Source of the DNA: Halalkaliarchaeum sp. AArc-CO
GTDB taxonomy: Archaea; Halobacteriota; Halobacteria; Halobacteriales; Haloferacaceae
Direction of reading: 5' to 3'
Assembly (NCBI RefSeq): GCF_024972735.1
Contig: NZ_CP087723.1
Coordinates: forward strand, 2,852,001 to 2,916,000
Length of the DNA: 64,000 nucleotides
In this document: piece after piece, positions 1-8,071 of the stretch
How positions within the stretch are numbered: the stretch's first letter is position 1
Layout of the letters: the number at the start of each line of letters is the position of its first letter
Program-made: the position numbers and the translations under genes
The notes under the pieces: model-generated
What the model saw: the letters and a program-made list of their open reading frames with translations, nothing else
Databases searched by the model: none
Told to the model about the DNA's origin: nothing

Positions 1-2
1 CA

Positions 3-503
3 CCGGAGGAACCGGATTCCGAAGGGGAATTGGAACCACAGACCGAAGACGAGGAGTGTCCCGACGACGAGGAAACCGAAGCGGGGAACCGGGAGACCGA
101 CCTCCCGCGCATCGAAAACCTCGTTCTAGCTGTCGACGAACCGACTGGCTATCGGGAGTACACTCCAGTCCAGGACGCCGTCTACTCCCCTGGGTCTACT
201 GTCTGGATATACTTCGAACCGTTCGGCCTCGCGACTCAGTCGGGTGGATGCGGGGCGGCTCGTCTCCGATACAGTCACTCGCTGGTTGGAACTGGTCCCG
301 GTGGAGACATCTTTCTCGAGGATGAAGAAGTCGTTTACAGAGAAGTCTCGACGGACGAAAGCAAGAAACAGTACGTGGTTCGAAGGTTCGACCTCGCGGA
401 AACAGCTGATCCGGGGACTTACTCCCTCGATGTGACGATAGTTGATTCCTACACGAACGAACAGGATTCTCGGACGATTACGGTCACTGTTGCCAGTGAG
501 TGA
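3..503 (+). CDS. C-terminal part of a hypothetical secreted-type protein (5' truncated by window)
   Basis: The reading frame is open from base 3, so the start lies outside the window; an internal TTG at 30 is only the first possible start inside it. The visible part begins with a very acidic, low-complexity stretch of Glu, Asp and Pro (about 35 residues), the kind of linker that follows a lipoprotein or Tat signal in haloarchaea. About 120 residues of beta-rich sequence with aromatic residues follow and end in alternating Thr/Val strands. This suggests an extracellular Ig-like or beta-sandwich domain. I do not recognise the family. It converges with dmsD, with 68 bases between the stops. Confidence 0.6.
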   Translation, partial: PEEPDSEGELEPQTEDEECPDDEETEAGNRETDLPRIENLVLAVDEPTGYREYTPVQDAVYSPGSTVWIYFEPFGLATQSGGCGAARLRYSHSLVGTGPGGDIFLEDEEVVYREVSTDESKKQYVVRRFDLAETADPGTYSLDVTIVDSYTNEQDSRTITVTVASE

Positions 504-571
504 GGTGCGACGTGCGTCGAGATCGGGTAACCGCTCCATCGCTGTGAAATTTTAAAAACAACCTGCCAGTA

Positions 572-1099
572 TCAGAAGAGAGCGTCTTCGGTGGCGTCCG
601 CGAGTTCGGCGTAGAACGGCTCGCGAGTCTCGGCACGCACTCCGTCGAGGAACGACCGCATCCACTGGCGTGGGTGTTCCTCGAGGAACTGCCCGAGGGC
701 GTCGGCGTCCCCTTCGGCAGCCAGATGTCCAGCGAACTCGAGTTCAGTGGCGACGTGGTCTGGGAGGTCCGGCCAGTCCGGATCCAGCCCTAGATCGTAC
801 GTCTGGTACCACTTTACGACGGCGCCTGTCGAGGGGCCCAGTACGTTCCCAGGAGCAGCCTCTTCTCCATCGCGGTAGACACTCTCGTATGGTGGACACG
901 GCGGTCCCTTCGGTCCGACGAACAGGCGGGTGTGTTCGAGGCGCAACTCCTCGGCCGTCACCGTCTCCACGTCCGGAACGACTGCCGACAGCGTATCCTC
1001 ATTGATCGCCTCGACGAGCGCCTCGTCCGGCTGTCGCCAGCAGCGCGCGAGCACCGCATATCCGCTGGCAAGCTGTCTGGTATCGTCGGCGGTTGCCAT
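572..1099 (-). CDS. dmsD: DmsD/TorD-family chaperone for the DMSO-reductase-like enzyme
   Basis: About 175 residues, the usual TorD/DmsD length. The core shows the family pattern of a conserved Glu-His-Thr-Arg-Leu-Phe segment, then a Pro-Pro-Cys-Pro-Pro-Tyr-Glu-Ser-Val-Tyr motif, and a late region rich in Phe, His and Leu. These chaperones bind the Tat signal of the molybdoenzyme and hold it in the cytoplasm until the cofactor is inserted. A GTG at 1135 would give a longer protein overlapping dmsC by 32 bases. I chose the ATG at 1099 because it lies four bases after the dmsC stop and has a GGTGAG-type ribosome site just upstream. Last gene of the dms operon. Confidence 0.85.
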   Translation of the reverse strand: MATADDTRQLASGYAVLARCWRQPDEALVEAINEDTLSAVVPDVETVTAEELRLEHTRLFVGPKGPPCPPYESVYRDGEEAAPGNVLGPSTGAVVKWYQTYDLGLDPDWPDLPDHVATELEFAGHLAAEGDADALGQFLEEHPRQWMRSFLDGVRAETREPFYAELADATEDALF

Positions 1100-1103
1100 C
1101 ACG

Positions 1104-2450
1104 TCACTCACCACGCCCTCGTTCGTCGCGTTCACAGCCGCCGTCGGCGACTGCCGCGTCAGTCACGGGCGCGTCGCGCTCGTGGAGTCCGACGGTTTCG
1201 CCGGGCTGAATTGGGATGAACCGCAGTCCGACAGTCACGATCAGTGCGCCCAGTGCGATGATACCCACTGAAACGAGCAGCTCTATGGGTGTCGGCGTGT
1301 AGGCGCCGACGGTCGTCCAGACGTCCGCCCCGATGCCGGTGTAGCCACGACCAGTCGTTACACCCGGAGAGTCCCCGATGTTTAGCTCGGTGTAACCGGT
1401 GAACACCAGATAGATCCCTTCAAAGAGGATCCCGACGATCGCCAGGACGCTCGCGGTGACGACCGCCCAGACTTTCTTGCGGACCGACGGAATCACTAGC
1501 AGCGCGAGCGGGATCGCACCGCCGACGACCGTCCAGATCCAGAAGTGGATCGAGTCGCCGATCAGGAACGAACTGGTAATCGCCCAGAACTCGAAGTTCT
1601 CCGCCCAGGCGATCGGGAGGCGTTCGGCCGCCACGAGGTAGACGATGTGGAGTGCGATGAAGACGCCCAGGATTTTCCCGAGTTCCGGCACCAGCTTTTC
1701 GGGCAGGCGGTAGCGGGTGAATTTATCCGCGAGCACCGCGGTCACCAGCAGGAGGCCGAGGCCGGACACGAGCGCTTTCATGATGAACATCGGCGCGACG
1801 AGCGGGCTGAACCAGTCGCCACGACCGATCTGGAGGCCGAAGATCCAGCCGGTCACGGAGTGAAGCATGATGGCGAGCGGGATAGCGACCGCGGCCGCCC
1901 AGAAGGCTTTTTTGCGGTCGGCTTCCCGTCCGGTTTCGGTGTCCTGGACGCCGAAGGCCAGCGGCGAGCCCATCTTTGCGAGGTCACGGCGGGTCAACAG
2001 CCAGAGATACCAGGCGCTGAAGAGGCCGTAGACGACGACGATGCCGAAGTCCCAGACCATCGGGGATCGGAAGTCCGGCGAGGTGATGAAGCCGGTGAGC
2101 TGGCTGGGCCGACCCAGGTCGGGGATGATCATGAGCCCGGCAACGACGATGCAGGCGAAACTGAGCAACACGCCCAGGGCCGCGAGACTGTCGTAGCGTT
2201 TCGAGTGGAAGAACTTGGGGACACTCGAGATGATGAGACCGCCGGCCGAGAGGCCGACGAAGAAGACGAACAGCATGATGTACAGCGCCCACGAGAAGAC
2301 GTTGTCCATGCCGGTGACGACCAGTCCCTGGCTGAGTTGGTACAGCCAGGCAGCGAGGCCGGCGCCGACGAGGACGACGAGTGCGAGCAGCCAGATGCGG
2401 CCTTTGGTGCCGAACTGCGGGATCGCGAGCCCGGAGTCTTCAGTGCTCAT
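1104..2450 (-). CDS. dmsC: NrfD/PsrC-type membrane anchor subunit
   Basis: This 448-residue polytopic membrane protein has about nine or ten hydrophobic segments and the NrfD/PsrC look: long helices with Gly-Gly-Leu turns, a conserved Pro-Asp-Leu-Gly-Arg-Pro loop near residue 110, and Trp/His-rich segments. The family oxidises menaquinol in the membrane and passes electrons to the ferredoxin subunit. Its start overlaps the dmsB stop in an ATGA arrangement, so the two are translationally coupled. The position matches the dmsC slot of the dmsREABCD operon described in Halobacterium. It has no haem-binding motif, as expected for NrfD-type anchors. Confidence 0.85.
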   Translation of the reverse strand: MSTEDSGLAIPQFGTKGRIWLLALVVLVGAGLAAWLYQLSQGLVVTGMDNVFSWALYIMLFVFFVGLSAGGLIISSVPKFFHSKRYDSLAALGVLLSFACIVVAGLMIIPDLGRPSQLTGFITSPDFRSPMVWDFGIVVVYGLFSAWYLWLLTRRDLAKMGSPLAFGVQDTETGREADRKKAFWAAAVAIPLAIMLHSVTGWIFGLQIGRGDWFSPLVAPMFIMKALVSGLGLLLVTAVLADKFTRYRLPEKLVPELGKILGVFIALHIVYLVAAERLPIAWAENFEFWAITSSFLIGDSIHFWIWTVVGGAIPLALLVIPSVRKKVWAVVTASVLAIVGILFEGIYLVFTGYTELNIGDSPGVTTGRGYTGIGADVWTTVGAYTPTPIELLVSVGIIALGALIVTVGLRFIPIQPGETVGLHERDAPVTDAAVADGGCERDERGRGE

Positions 2451-3205
2451 CAGTTCTCACCTCCATCGGTAGAGGCGAACCCTGGTGGGGGGGAGTCATC
2501 GCCATCGGCCAGCGACTCTTTCTTCGGTGTCCCCTCCAGTTCGTTGCCCGTTTGCGGGCGGCCGGGGCTCATCTTCCCACGCACGTAGTAGGTGTTGGGC
2601 TCGGTGTCGAGGTCTTCGAGTAGACGGTCTGTTTCGTACTTTTTGACGTAGCGCGAGACCGTGCTTTCCGGGTCGTCGAGGTCGCCGAAGATTCGGGCAT
2701 CCGCCGGACAGCCGATCGCACAGGCGGGATCGATCCCTTTTTCGAGGCGGTGTGTACAGAACGTGCACTTTTCGACGACGCCTTGCGGTCGCTCTTCGAC
2801 GTGCCCAGTCCCGTCTGCGGGAATGGTCTTCGATTCGTCGAAGTTGAACACGCGAGCGTTGTACGGGCAGGCTGCCATGCAGTAGCGACAGCCCATACAC
2901 TTCTCGTAGTCGATTTCGACGATGCCGTCCTCGCGCGTGTACGTCGCGTTAACCGGACAGACTTTGACACAGGGCGCGTTCTGGCAGTGCTGGCACGCCG
3001 TCGGCTGATGTTTCATCTCCAGTGAGCCGTCGCGGCCGAACGTCGGATACTCTCCTGCAGGCGTGTCCATATTGTCGCCTCCTTCCGTCAGTATCCTGTT
3101 CCACTGCTGGTCCAGGGAGACGTTGTTCTCCTGGCTGCAGGAGATCGCACAGGCCTGACAGCCAATACACCGTTCCAGGTCGATTACCATTCCGTAGCTT
3201 GTCAT
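2450..3205 (-). CDS. dmsB: Four-cluster 4Fe-4S ferredoxin electron-transfer subunit
   Basis: This 251-residue protein has four Cys groups typical of DmsB/PsrB/NrfC: Cys13-x2-Cys-x2-Cys-x3-Cys at the N-terminus, then a second group with His-Cys-Gln-Asn spacing, a third Cys-Met-Gly-Cys-Arg-Tyr-Cys group, and a fourth with a longer insertion before Cys-Ala-Ile-Gly-Cys-Pro. It carries electrons from the NrfD anchor to the molybdenum subunit. It has no signal peptide, so it is presumably exported with the Tat-tagged DmsA. The start ATG is close to the dmsA stop, within the operon. The C-terminal tail is acidic and haloarchaeal. Confidence 0.9.
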   Translation of the reverse strand: MTSYGMVIDLERCIGCQACAISCSQENNVSLDQQWNRILTEGGDNMDTPAGEYPTFGRDGSLEMKHQPTACQHCQNAPCVKVCPVNATYTREDGIVEIDYEKCMGCRYCMAACPYNARVFNFDESKTIPADGTGHVEERPQGVVEKCTFCTHRLEKGIDPACAIGCPADARIFGDLDDPESTVSRYVKKYETDRLLEDLDTEPNTYYVRGKMSPGRPQTGNELEGTPKKESLADGDDSPPPGFASTDGGEN

Positions 3206-5691
3206 TAGTCGTCACCTCCGACTGTTCCCGTTTCGAGCCAGTCGGCTGGCTCGGGGTCCTCGTACATGCTCGTATCCACGTCGTCAGGTGCTGACTCGAC
3301 TTCTACGCGCACGTCGTAGAAACAGAACGTGGGTGCGAGTTCGTTGACCTCCGTGTGCGTGAGGTCCTGTAGGTTCCCTTCGATGAAGTCCTCCGTCCAC
3401 CAGCCCTGGTCGGTGTTGACCAGCCCCGGTTGATAGCCTTCGTTGTATTTCGCTTTGACAACCATCTCACCGCGTTCGTTGTGCACGCGGACGTAGTCTC
3501 CGTCTTCGATTCCGCGTTCTCGAGCATCATCGGGGTGGATGTCGAGACGTGGCTCGGGGTCGAACTTTCGGACCACGGCGTTGTCGGCCCACTGAGAGTG
3601 AATCCGCCACTTCGAGTGTTTCTGCATGAACAGCAGTGGGTACTCGTCTGCGAGTTCGTGGTCGTCGGCGCTTCGATCTTCGATCGGGCGCGGGAGATCG
3701 AGTACAGTTCCCTCGTCCTCGACCGGCTGATCCTCGTCGTAGATCTCGATTCGACCGGTGTCTGTCGGGAACGGATCCGTGTATTCGATGATATCATCTT
3801 TCACGCGGATGTTCCCCCGTTCTCGCAGGTCGTCGAAGTCGAACCGGGGATCGTAGGACGCGATCTTCCGAAGCTCTTCGTGCTTGTCACCCTCGAAGAG
3901 GTCCTCGTATCCGAGTCGCGCTGCGAGGTCGTTGATGATGTAGTAATCGTCACGAGCCTCCCAGAGTGGTTCGTGCGCCTGCTGTCTGTAGCTGATGTGG
4001 GGATGGGACCCCCACGCGTCCGAGATGTCCTCGCGCTCGAACCAGTGGGCTGCTGGCAGCATAATATCCGCGTGCTGGACTGTCGGCGTGTTGTGGATGT
4101 CGGCCATCACGAACAGGTCGACGTTCTCCAGCAGGTCAATCCAGAGTTTCCGGTCCGGGAACTGGTTGACAAGCATGTTTGACTCCATCCCGTAGATGAC
4201 TTTCAGGGGGTATGGGTCACCGTGACGAAGGGCGTCGATGTTCTGGTGGTGTCGCAACGATGACGCTCCGACACCGCCAGGTCGCCGAGCGCCGTAATCA
4301 CCGGAAATCAGCGACGTTCCGGACGGGTGGTGGGAGTGAAGCGTACCGGATTTCCCGTAATCGCCAGTCAGCCCCATCAGGATTGCGTAGGTCTGTCCGA
4401 AGACGTGGCCGTACTTGTACCGGCCGATCGCATAGCTCGGACAGACGCCACCGGGCCCTCTCGTGGCGAGCCACTCTGTCATCTGTCGAATGTCGTCGGC
4501 GTCGATCTGGGCAACCTCTGCAACGCGTTCCGGTGTGTACTCTTCGACGTGCTCTTCGAGAAGCGTCAGCCCCGTCGTCCCCGTAATTCCTCCGAGTTCG
4601 TACTCCCCGAACAGTTCGACATCGGCGTAGGTGTCGGGTTCGAGCGGTACTGGATCGCCTGTTTCTCGATCGACTCCGACGACGCGGTCGTCGTCTTCGT
4701 CGCCGTCGGGGAGATCTGCGATCCGGAGCATCTTCTGGGTGTCGTTTCGGACCAGCGCCCCGGCGGTCGTGCGCTCGCGAAGGAATTCCGCGTCGTAGGT
4801 CTCCGAATCGAGCACCTCGTGTATCATGGCGAGGCCGAGATGCACGTCTTTCCCCGGTTTGATTGGTATCCAGAGGTCGGCCTTCGATGCCGTCGTGGTA
4901 TAGACCGGGTCTACCACGACGAGTTTCGCGCCACGTTCCATGGCATCGAGAATCTTCGAGGCGTCGTTCTGGAACTGACTTTTCAGGATGTCGGATCCCC
5001 AGACGATGATCGTGTTGGCGTTAACCCAGTCCTCGGATTCGTTCGTCGGCGGAAGGAAAAACCCGTATCCAGTAATGCGGTTGAACCCGACCCCGACGTT
5101 CGTGTCTATCGACCAGCCCTGGGTCGTACCGCCGAACATGCTCGCCAAGCGGCTGAAAATCCTCGTTCCCATTCCGTTGTCGCCAGAACCGGTGTGGAAG
5201 AAGACGCTCTCCGGGCCGTACTCGTCGCGAACGCGGAGCATCTCGTCGGCAATGTAATCGAGCGCTTCGTCCCACTCGATCCGCTCGAACTCGGCGTCTT
5301 CGCCACGTCCCTGCGGATTCGGATCGCCGGGCGACCAGTCTGTCCGCTTCATCGGGTATTTCAACCGTTTCGGGCTGTATACTCGCTGAATGTGTGACTG
5401 ACCGAGCAGACACGCCCGACGATACTGTTCGTCGTCGGTCATTTGCGGTTCGACGAACTTGATCTCTCCATCGCGCACGTAGACGTTGAGGGGGCATTTC
5501 CCCCGACAGTTCGGCGCACACGACGTCGTGACTACCTCCGATTTGTCGATGAGTCCCTCGACCTGCGCTGGATTCGTCTCCGAGAGCGACAGACTGTAGT
5601 CTCCCCCGCCGAGGCCGAGAACACCTGCTGCAGCTCCGGCTCCCAGTAGTACAGAGCGCCGGCTGACGCCGTCCCTGTCGTCACTCATCAC
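3205..5691 (-). CDS. dmsA: DMSO-reductase-family molybdopterin oxidoreductase, catalytic subunit
   Basis: This 828-residue enzyme begins with a Tat signal (Ser-Arg11-Arg12-Ser-Val-Leu-Leu followed by a hydrophobic Ala/Gly stretch). A 4Fe-4S site follows: Cys58-x3-Cys62-x3-Cys66-x27-Cys94. The bis-MGD fold covers the rest, with a C-terminal molydopterin dinucleotide-binding domain. Asp196, in a Ser-Ile-Asp-Thr-Asn segment upstream of a Ser-Glu-Asp-Trp-x-Asn pattern, is my guess for the Mo ligand; this resembles type II (NarG-like) enzymes more than the Ser ligand of E. coli DmsA. The likely role is reduction of DMSO, TMAO or a related S/N/Cl-oxo acceptor outside the membrane. The exact substrate cannot be read from sequence. 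Confidence 0.85.
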   Translation of the reverse strand: MMSDDRDGVSRRSVLLGAGAAAGVLGLGGGDYSLSLSETNPAQVEGLIDKSEVVTTSCAPNCRGKCPLNVYVRDGEIKFVEPQMTDDEQYRRACLLGQSHIQRVYSPKRLKYPMKRTDWSPGDPNPQGRGEDAEFERIEWDEALDYIADEMLRVRDEYGPESVFFHTGSGDNGMGTRIFSRLASMFGGTTQGWSIDTNVGVGFNRITGYGFFLPPTNESEDWVNANTIIVWGSDILKSQFQNDASKILDAMERGAKLVVVDPVYTTTASKADLWIPIKPGKDVHLGLAMIHEVLDSETYDAEFLRERTTAGALVRNDTQKMLRIADLPDGDEDDDRVVGVDRETGDPVPLEPDTYADVELFGEYELGGITGTTGLTLLEEHVEEYTPERVAEVAQIDADDIRQMTEWLATRGPGGVCPSYAIGRYKYGHVFGQTYAILMGLTGDYGKSGTLHSHHPSGTSLISGDYGARRPGGVGASSLRHHQNIDALRHGDPYPLKVIYGMESNMLVNQFPDRKLWIDLLENVDLFVMADIHNTPTVQHADIMLPAAHWFEREDISDAWGSHPHISYRQQAHEPLWEARDDYYIINDLAARLGYEDLFEGDKHEELRKIASYDPRFDFDDLRERGNIRVKDDIIEYTDPFPTDTGRIEIYDEDQPVEDEGTVLDLPRPIEDRSADDHELADEYPLLFMQKHSKWRIHSQWADNAVVRKFDPEPRLDIHPDDARERGIEDGDYVRVHNERGEMVVKAKYNEGYQPGLVNTDQGWWTEDFIEGNLQDLTHTEVNELAPTFCFYDVRVEVESAPDDVDTSMYEDPEPADWLETGTVGGDD

Positions 5692-5932
5692 TTTTCACCT
5701 GCTTTGTCGGCCTGTTGTCGACGCCGAACTCCTCGACGACGTCCTCGTGATATTTCTCCTGGAACTCTCCTTCCGACATCTCGCCGATGCTGACCCGGAT
5801 TGCGTCCCGGCCCATGCGCTTTCCCAGTTCCGTGTCGTGGGCACTCTCCTCGAGTACGTCCTCCACTGTCCGTTCCCACTCCTCGTCATCTAGCACGTCC
5901 GCCATCCTTCGCGGACTTCGATCGGTATTCAT
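5681..5932 (-). CDS. dmsE: Small acidic protein at the head of the dms operon (DmsE-like)
   Basis: An 83-residue, highly charged, cysteine-free protein, probably helical, with a conserved-looking core (Asp-Thr-Glu-Leu-Gly-Lys-Arg-Met ... Phe-x-Glu-Lys-Tyr-His-Glu-Asp). It overlaps the dmsA start by 11 bases and so is translationally coupled to it. Its position between the regulator and dmsA matches dmsE of Halobacterium. Its function is unknown. I have seen similar haloarchaeal sequences labelled as a ferredoxin N-terminal domain, but there are no Cys ligands here, so it cannot bind a cluster itself. An assembly or stability factor for DmsA/B is possible. Confidence 0.75.
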   Translation of the reverse strand: MNTDRSPRRMADVLDDEEWERTVEDVLEESAHDTELGKRMGRDAIRVSIGEMSEGEFQEKYHEDVVEEFGVDNRPTKQVKSDE

Positions 5933-6007
5933 TGTGTAGTTCCTCTACAATCATATCTAGCGCTCCCGGAGCCATCCATCCGCGCGGCCATAGTTGCCTT
6001 CTTTAAG

Positions 6008-6026
6008 TACTACTACGTGTAGAGTA
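6008..6026 (-). promoter_or_regulatory. Inverted repeat upstream of the dmsE TATA box (candidate DmsR activator site)
   Basis: TACT-(A)-CTAC-GT-GTAG-AGTA forms an inverted repeat with a single bulged base. It lies immediately upstream of a minus-strand TATA-like element (CTTAAAG, 6000-6006), about 70 bases before the dmsE start. Bat-type activators bind just upstream of the TATA/BRE. A second CTACA/TGTAG pair (TGTAG-TTCCT-CTACA, about 5933-5947) lies at the start codon. Confidence 0.45.
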
Positions 6027-6063
6027 AATTCTTTGAGAAGGATTAACATCACACTGACAAGAA

Positions 6064-6078
6064 CTGTCTGCGAGACAG
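6064..6078 (-). terminator. Hairpin just after dmsR stop
   Basis: CTGTCT-GCG-AGACAG is a perfect 6-bp stem with a three-base loop, two bases beyond the dmsR stop. It could end or attenuate the regulator transcript before the dmsE promoter. There is no long T-run, so termination is uncertain. Confidence 0.35.
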
Positions 6079-6079
6079 A

Positions 6080-6703
6080 CTATTCGTTGCTGTACAAGTT
6101 CCGCATTATCTTTCCTTCTGACGAACTGAGGCGTTTCGATAGAGCGGATTTAGTAATGTTCAATTCGCTTGCAAGTTCGCCGAATTTTGCGCCGCCTGAC
6201 TTGTCGTAGTAGCCCATCAGAATCGCCTTCTCGACTGTCTCACGCTCGAGAGTCGTTAGTTCCTGGAGGTTCACGAGTGCCGAACTCGAGCTCGTCTGCT
6301 CTCCACCAACGACGAGACTGCGGAGCCGTACTTCGTCGACGACGTCATCCAGATCCGCTATCAGTTCGCGAAGTACCGTCCTGTTCTGTGGGTTCGTTCG
6401 CAACACCATCCGCTCGCTGTCGACCGATTGTAGCGACGGGATGCAATCGTGGTGTGCAAGTACCCGGCAGGCACATTCCGAATCGATCTCTACCTTCCCC
6501 TGAATTATCTCCGTATCGGAGTCGCCACTCTGGCAGGTGTAGTAACACGTGTCGTCAATGACGTGGTGTTCGATCGGCTTTTCCAGACAACAGTCCGAGC
6601 AGACTGCACAGCTTTTCGTGGCTGTACCGAATTCGAGCGCGAGTTCGACCACTAGACTCCGCTTTGACCTCCTGGAACCGACTTCCTGTGGGTTTTTTTG
6701 CAT
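6080..6703 (-). CDS. dmsR: Bat/HTH_10-type transcriptional regulator of the dms operon
   Basis: The C-terminal 55 residues are a bacterio-opsin-activator type HTH (Leu-Thr-x-Leu-Glu-Arg-Glu-Thr-Val-Glu-Lys-Ala start, then Gly-Glu-Leu-Ala ... Lys-Ser-Ala-Leu-Ser-Lys-Arg). The middle is unusually Cys-rich: nine Cys between residues 76 and 131 of the longest reading, in Cys-x2-Cys-x2-Cys-Cys and Cys-Ala-Cys groups. This suits a metal, Fe-S or redox sensor. The frame extends to 6835, but the first 44 residues look non-haloarchaeal and lie over promoter-like sequence, so I favour the ATG at 6703 (another is at 6775). It precedes dmsE in the same direction, as in Halobacterium. Confidence 0.8.
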   Translation of the reverse strand: MQKNPQEVGSRRSKRSLVVELALEFGTATKSCAVCSDCCLEKPIEHHVIDDTCYYTCQSGDSDTEIIQGKVEIDSECACRVLAHHDCIPSLQSVDSERMVLRTNPQNRTVLRELIADLDDVVDEVRLRSLVVGGEQTSSSSALVNLQELTTLERETVEKAILMGYYDKSGGAKFGELASELNITKSALSKRLSSSEGKIMRNLYSNE

Positions 6704-6800
6704 GTTATTCAGGGTCTTCGGCGTTCTACTCTCAGCTGAAAGTCGGTGCCCCACTGTCCTTACCTTCTCGCCCATTCTCGCCTCGTGGGAAATGTAATCA

Positions 6801-6847
6801 TTATCTGATGATAAGAAGTGAACAATGTGTTTCACCGCTGATTAAAA
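6801..6847 (-). promoter_or_regulatory. Putative dmsR promoter with inverted repeat
   Basis: A minus-strand TATA-like TTTTTAAT lies at 6840-6847. A perfect TTATC-TGAT-GATAA inverted repeat (6801-6814) sits where the transcript would begin. If this promoter is used, the start codon must lie at 6775 or 6703 rather than 6835. The repeat could be an autoregulatory operator. Confidence 0.35.
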
Positions 6848-6854
6848 AGAGCAT

Positions 6855-7029
6855 ACGCCGAGCGAAGTGAGGCGTTTTACCGATAGCAAGGGCTGGAGGC
6901 CCGAGCTATCGGCTTTTTGGTCTGCTCACGGAGCAAAGCTCCGTGGCATCCAGCAAATCCGTCGGATTTGCACGAGAGCTTTTGTAACGGGGGTCGAGGG
7001 GCCTCGCAGAGCGCCCGAGGCCCCCGTTA
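6855..7029. ncRNA. Run of five strong hairpins, candidate structured RNA or degenerate repeat element
   Basis: Between dmsR and the ABC exporter there is no plausible gene but a chain of perfect stems. They are ACGCC/GGCGT (6855/6871); CCGATAGC/GCTATCGG (6880/6905) with an inner GGGC/GCCC, followed by CTTTTT; CACGGAGC-AAA-GCTCCGTG (6927-6945); GCAAATCC-GTC-GGATTTGC (6953-6971); and AACGGGGG/CCCCCGTT (6986/7021), which competes with GGGGCCTCG/CGAGGCCCC and is followed by A6. Nearly every base is in a helix. It could be a noncoding RNA, a bidirectional terminator region or a decayed mobile repeat; I cannot decide. Confidence 0.45.
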
Positions 7030-7078
7030 AAAAAGGTCGTGTCACAAGCCTTTATTCGATGACGGGGGAAGAGACCGT

Positions 7079-8071
7079 ATGGCTGCCATCGAGTTGTCCG
7101 GCGTGAGAAAGGAGTTCGCCGACGTCACGGCGGTCCGCGACCTCGATTTGACCGTCGAGGAGGGGGAGGTGTACGGCTTCCTCGGTCCGAACGGGGCCGG
7201 GAAATCGACGACGATCAACATTCTGCTGGACTTCGTTCGCCCGTCCGCTGGGGAAGTGCGCGTCCTCGGACGAGACGCCCACCGCGAGAGCCTGGCGGTG
7301 CGCCAGCGGACCGGGGTTCTGCCGGAGGGGTTCGGCGTCTACGACCGGCTCTCCGGCCGACAGCACGTCGAGTTCGCGATCGATTCGAAGGACGCCGCTG
7401 ACGATCCCGACGAGCTGTTATCCCGGGTCGGACTCGCGGCCGACGGCGCCCGGAAGGCCGGCGGCTACTCGAAGGGGATGCGCCAGCGGCTCGCGCTCGC
7501 GATGGCGCTGGTTGGCGAGCCCGACCTCCTCATTCTGGACGAACCGTCGTCGGGCCTGGACCCCACCGGTGCGAAGGACATGCGCGAGATCGTTCGCGAG
7601 GAGGTCGACCGCGGCGCGACCGTCTTCTTCTCCTCGCACGTGCTGGGACAGGTCGAAGCCGTCTGCGATCGCGTGGGGATCCTCCGGGACGGCCGGCTCG
7701 TCGCCGAGGACAGCGTCGAGGGGCTCCGCGAGGCTGTCGGCGACGACGAGACGCTGGTGATCACCATCGGCGAGGGAGCCGAAGGCGTCGGTGAGGAGGG
7801 CGTCGCCGGCGCGACGGCGGCGATCCGCGACCTCGAGGGCGTCTCGGCAGTCGAACTGGACGGCGACACGCTGACGGTTTCCTGCCGCGGCGACGCCAAG
7901 ACCGCGGTGCTGTCGACGCTCGAGGAGCAGGGGATCGACGTCGACGACTTCACCACCCGCGAGGCGTCGCTCGAGGACCTGTTCCTGGCGTACACGGAGG
8001 GTGAGGCCGGAGACTCGGATGGGTCACCGCAGGCTGCCGAGACCCCGGTCGATCGGGAGGGGTCGGCGTGA
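7079..8071 (+). CDS. ABC-2 exporter ATP-binding protein
   Basis: 330 residues with a complete ABC domain in the first 220: Walker A Gly-Pro-Asn-Gly-Ala-Gly-Lys-Ser-Thr (about 38-46), signature Tyr-Ser-Lys-Gly-Met-Arg-Gln-Arg, Walker B Leu-Leu-Ile-Leu-Asp-Glu-Pro, D-loop Ser-Gly-Leu-Asp, and H-loop His in Ser-Ser-His-Val. The last 100 residues form the accessory C-terminal domain of NatA/CcmA-like ATPases, with an acidic tail. It energises the permease encoded immediately downstream; the genes overlap by four bases (GTGA). The exported substrate is unknown. Confidence 0.9.
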   Translation: MAAIELSGVRKEFADVTAVRDLDLTVEEGEVYGFLGPNGAGKSTTINILLDFVRPSAGEVRVLGRDAHRESLAVRQRTGVLPEGFGVYDRLSGRQHVEFAIDSKDAADDPDELLSRVGLAADGARKAGGYSKGMRQRLALAMALVGEPDLLILDEPSSGLDPTGAKDMREIVREEVDRGATVFFSSHVLGQVEAVCDRVGILRDGRLVAEDSVEGLREAVGDDETLVITIGEGAEGVGEEGVAGATAAIRDLEGVSAVELDGDTLTVSCRGDAKTAVLSTLEEQGIDVDDFTTREASLEDLFLAYTEGEAGDSDGSPQAAETPVDREGSA

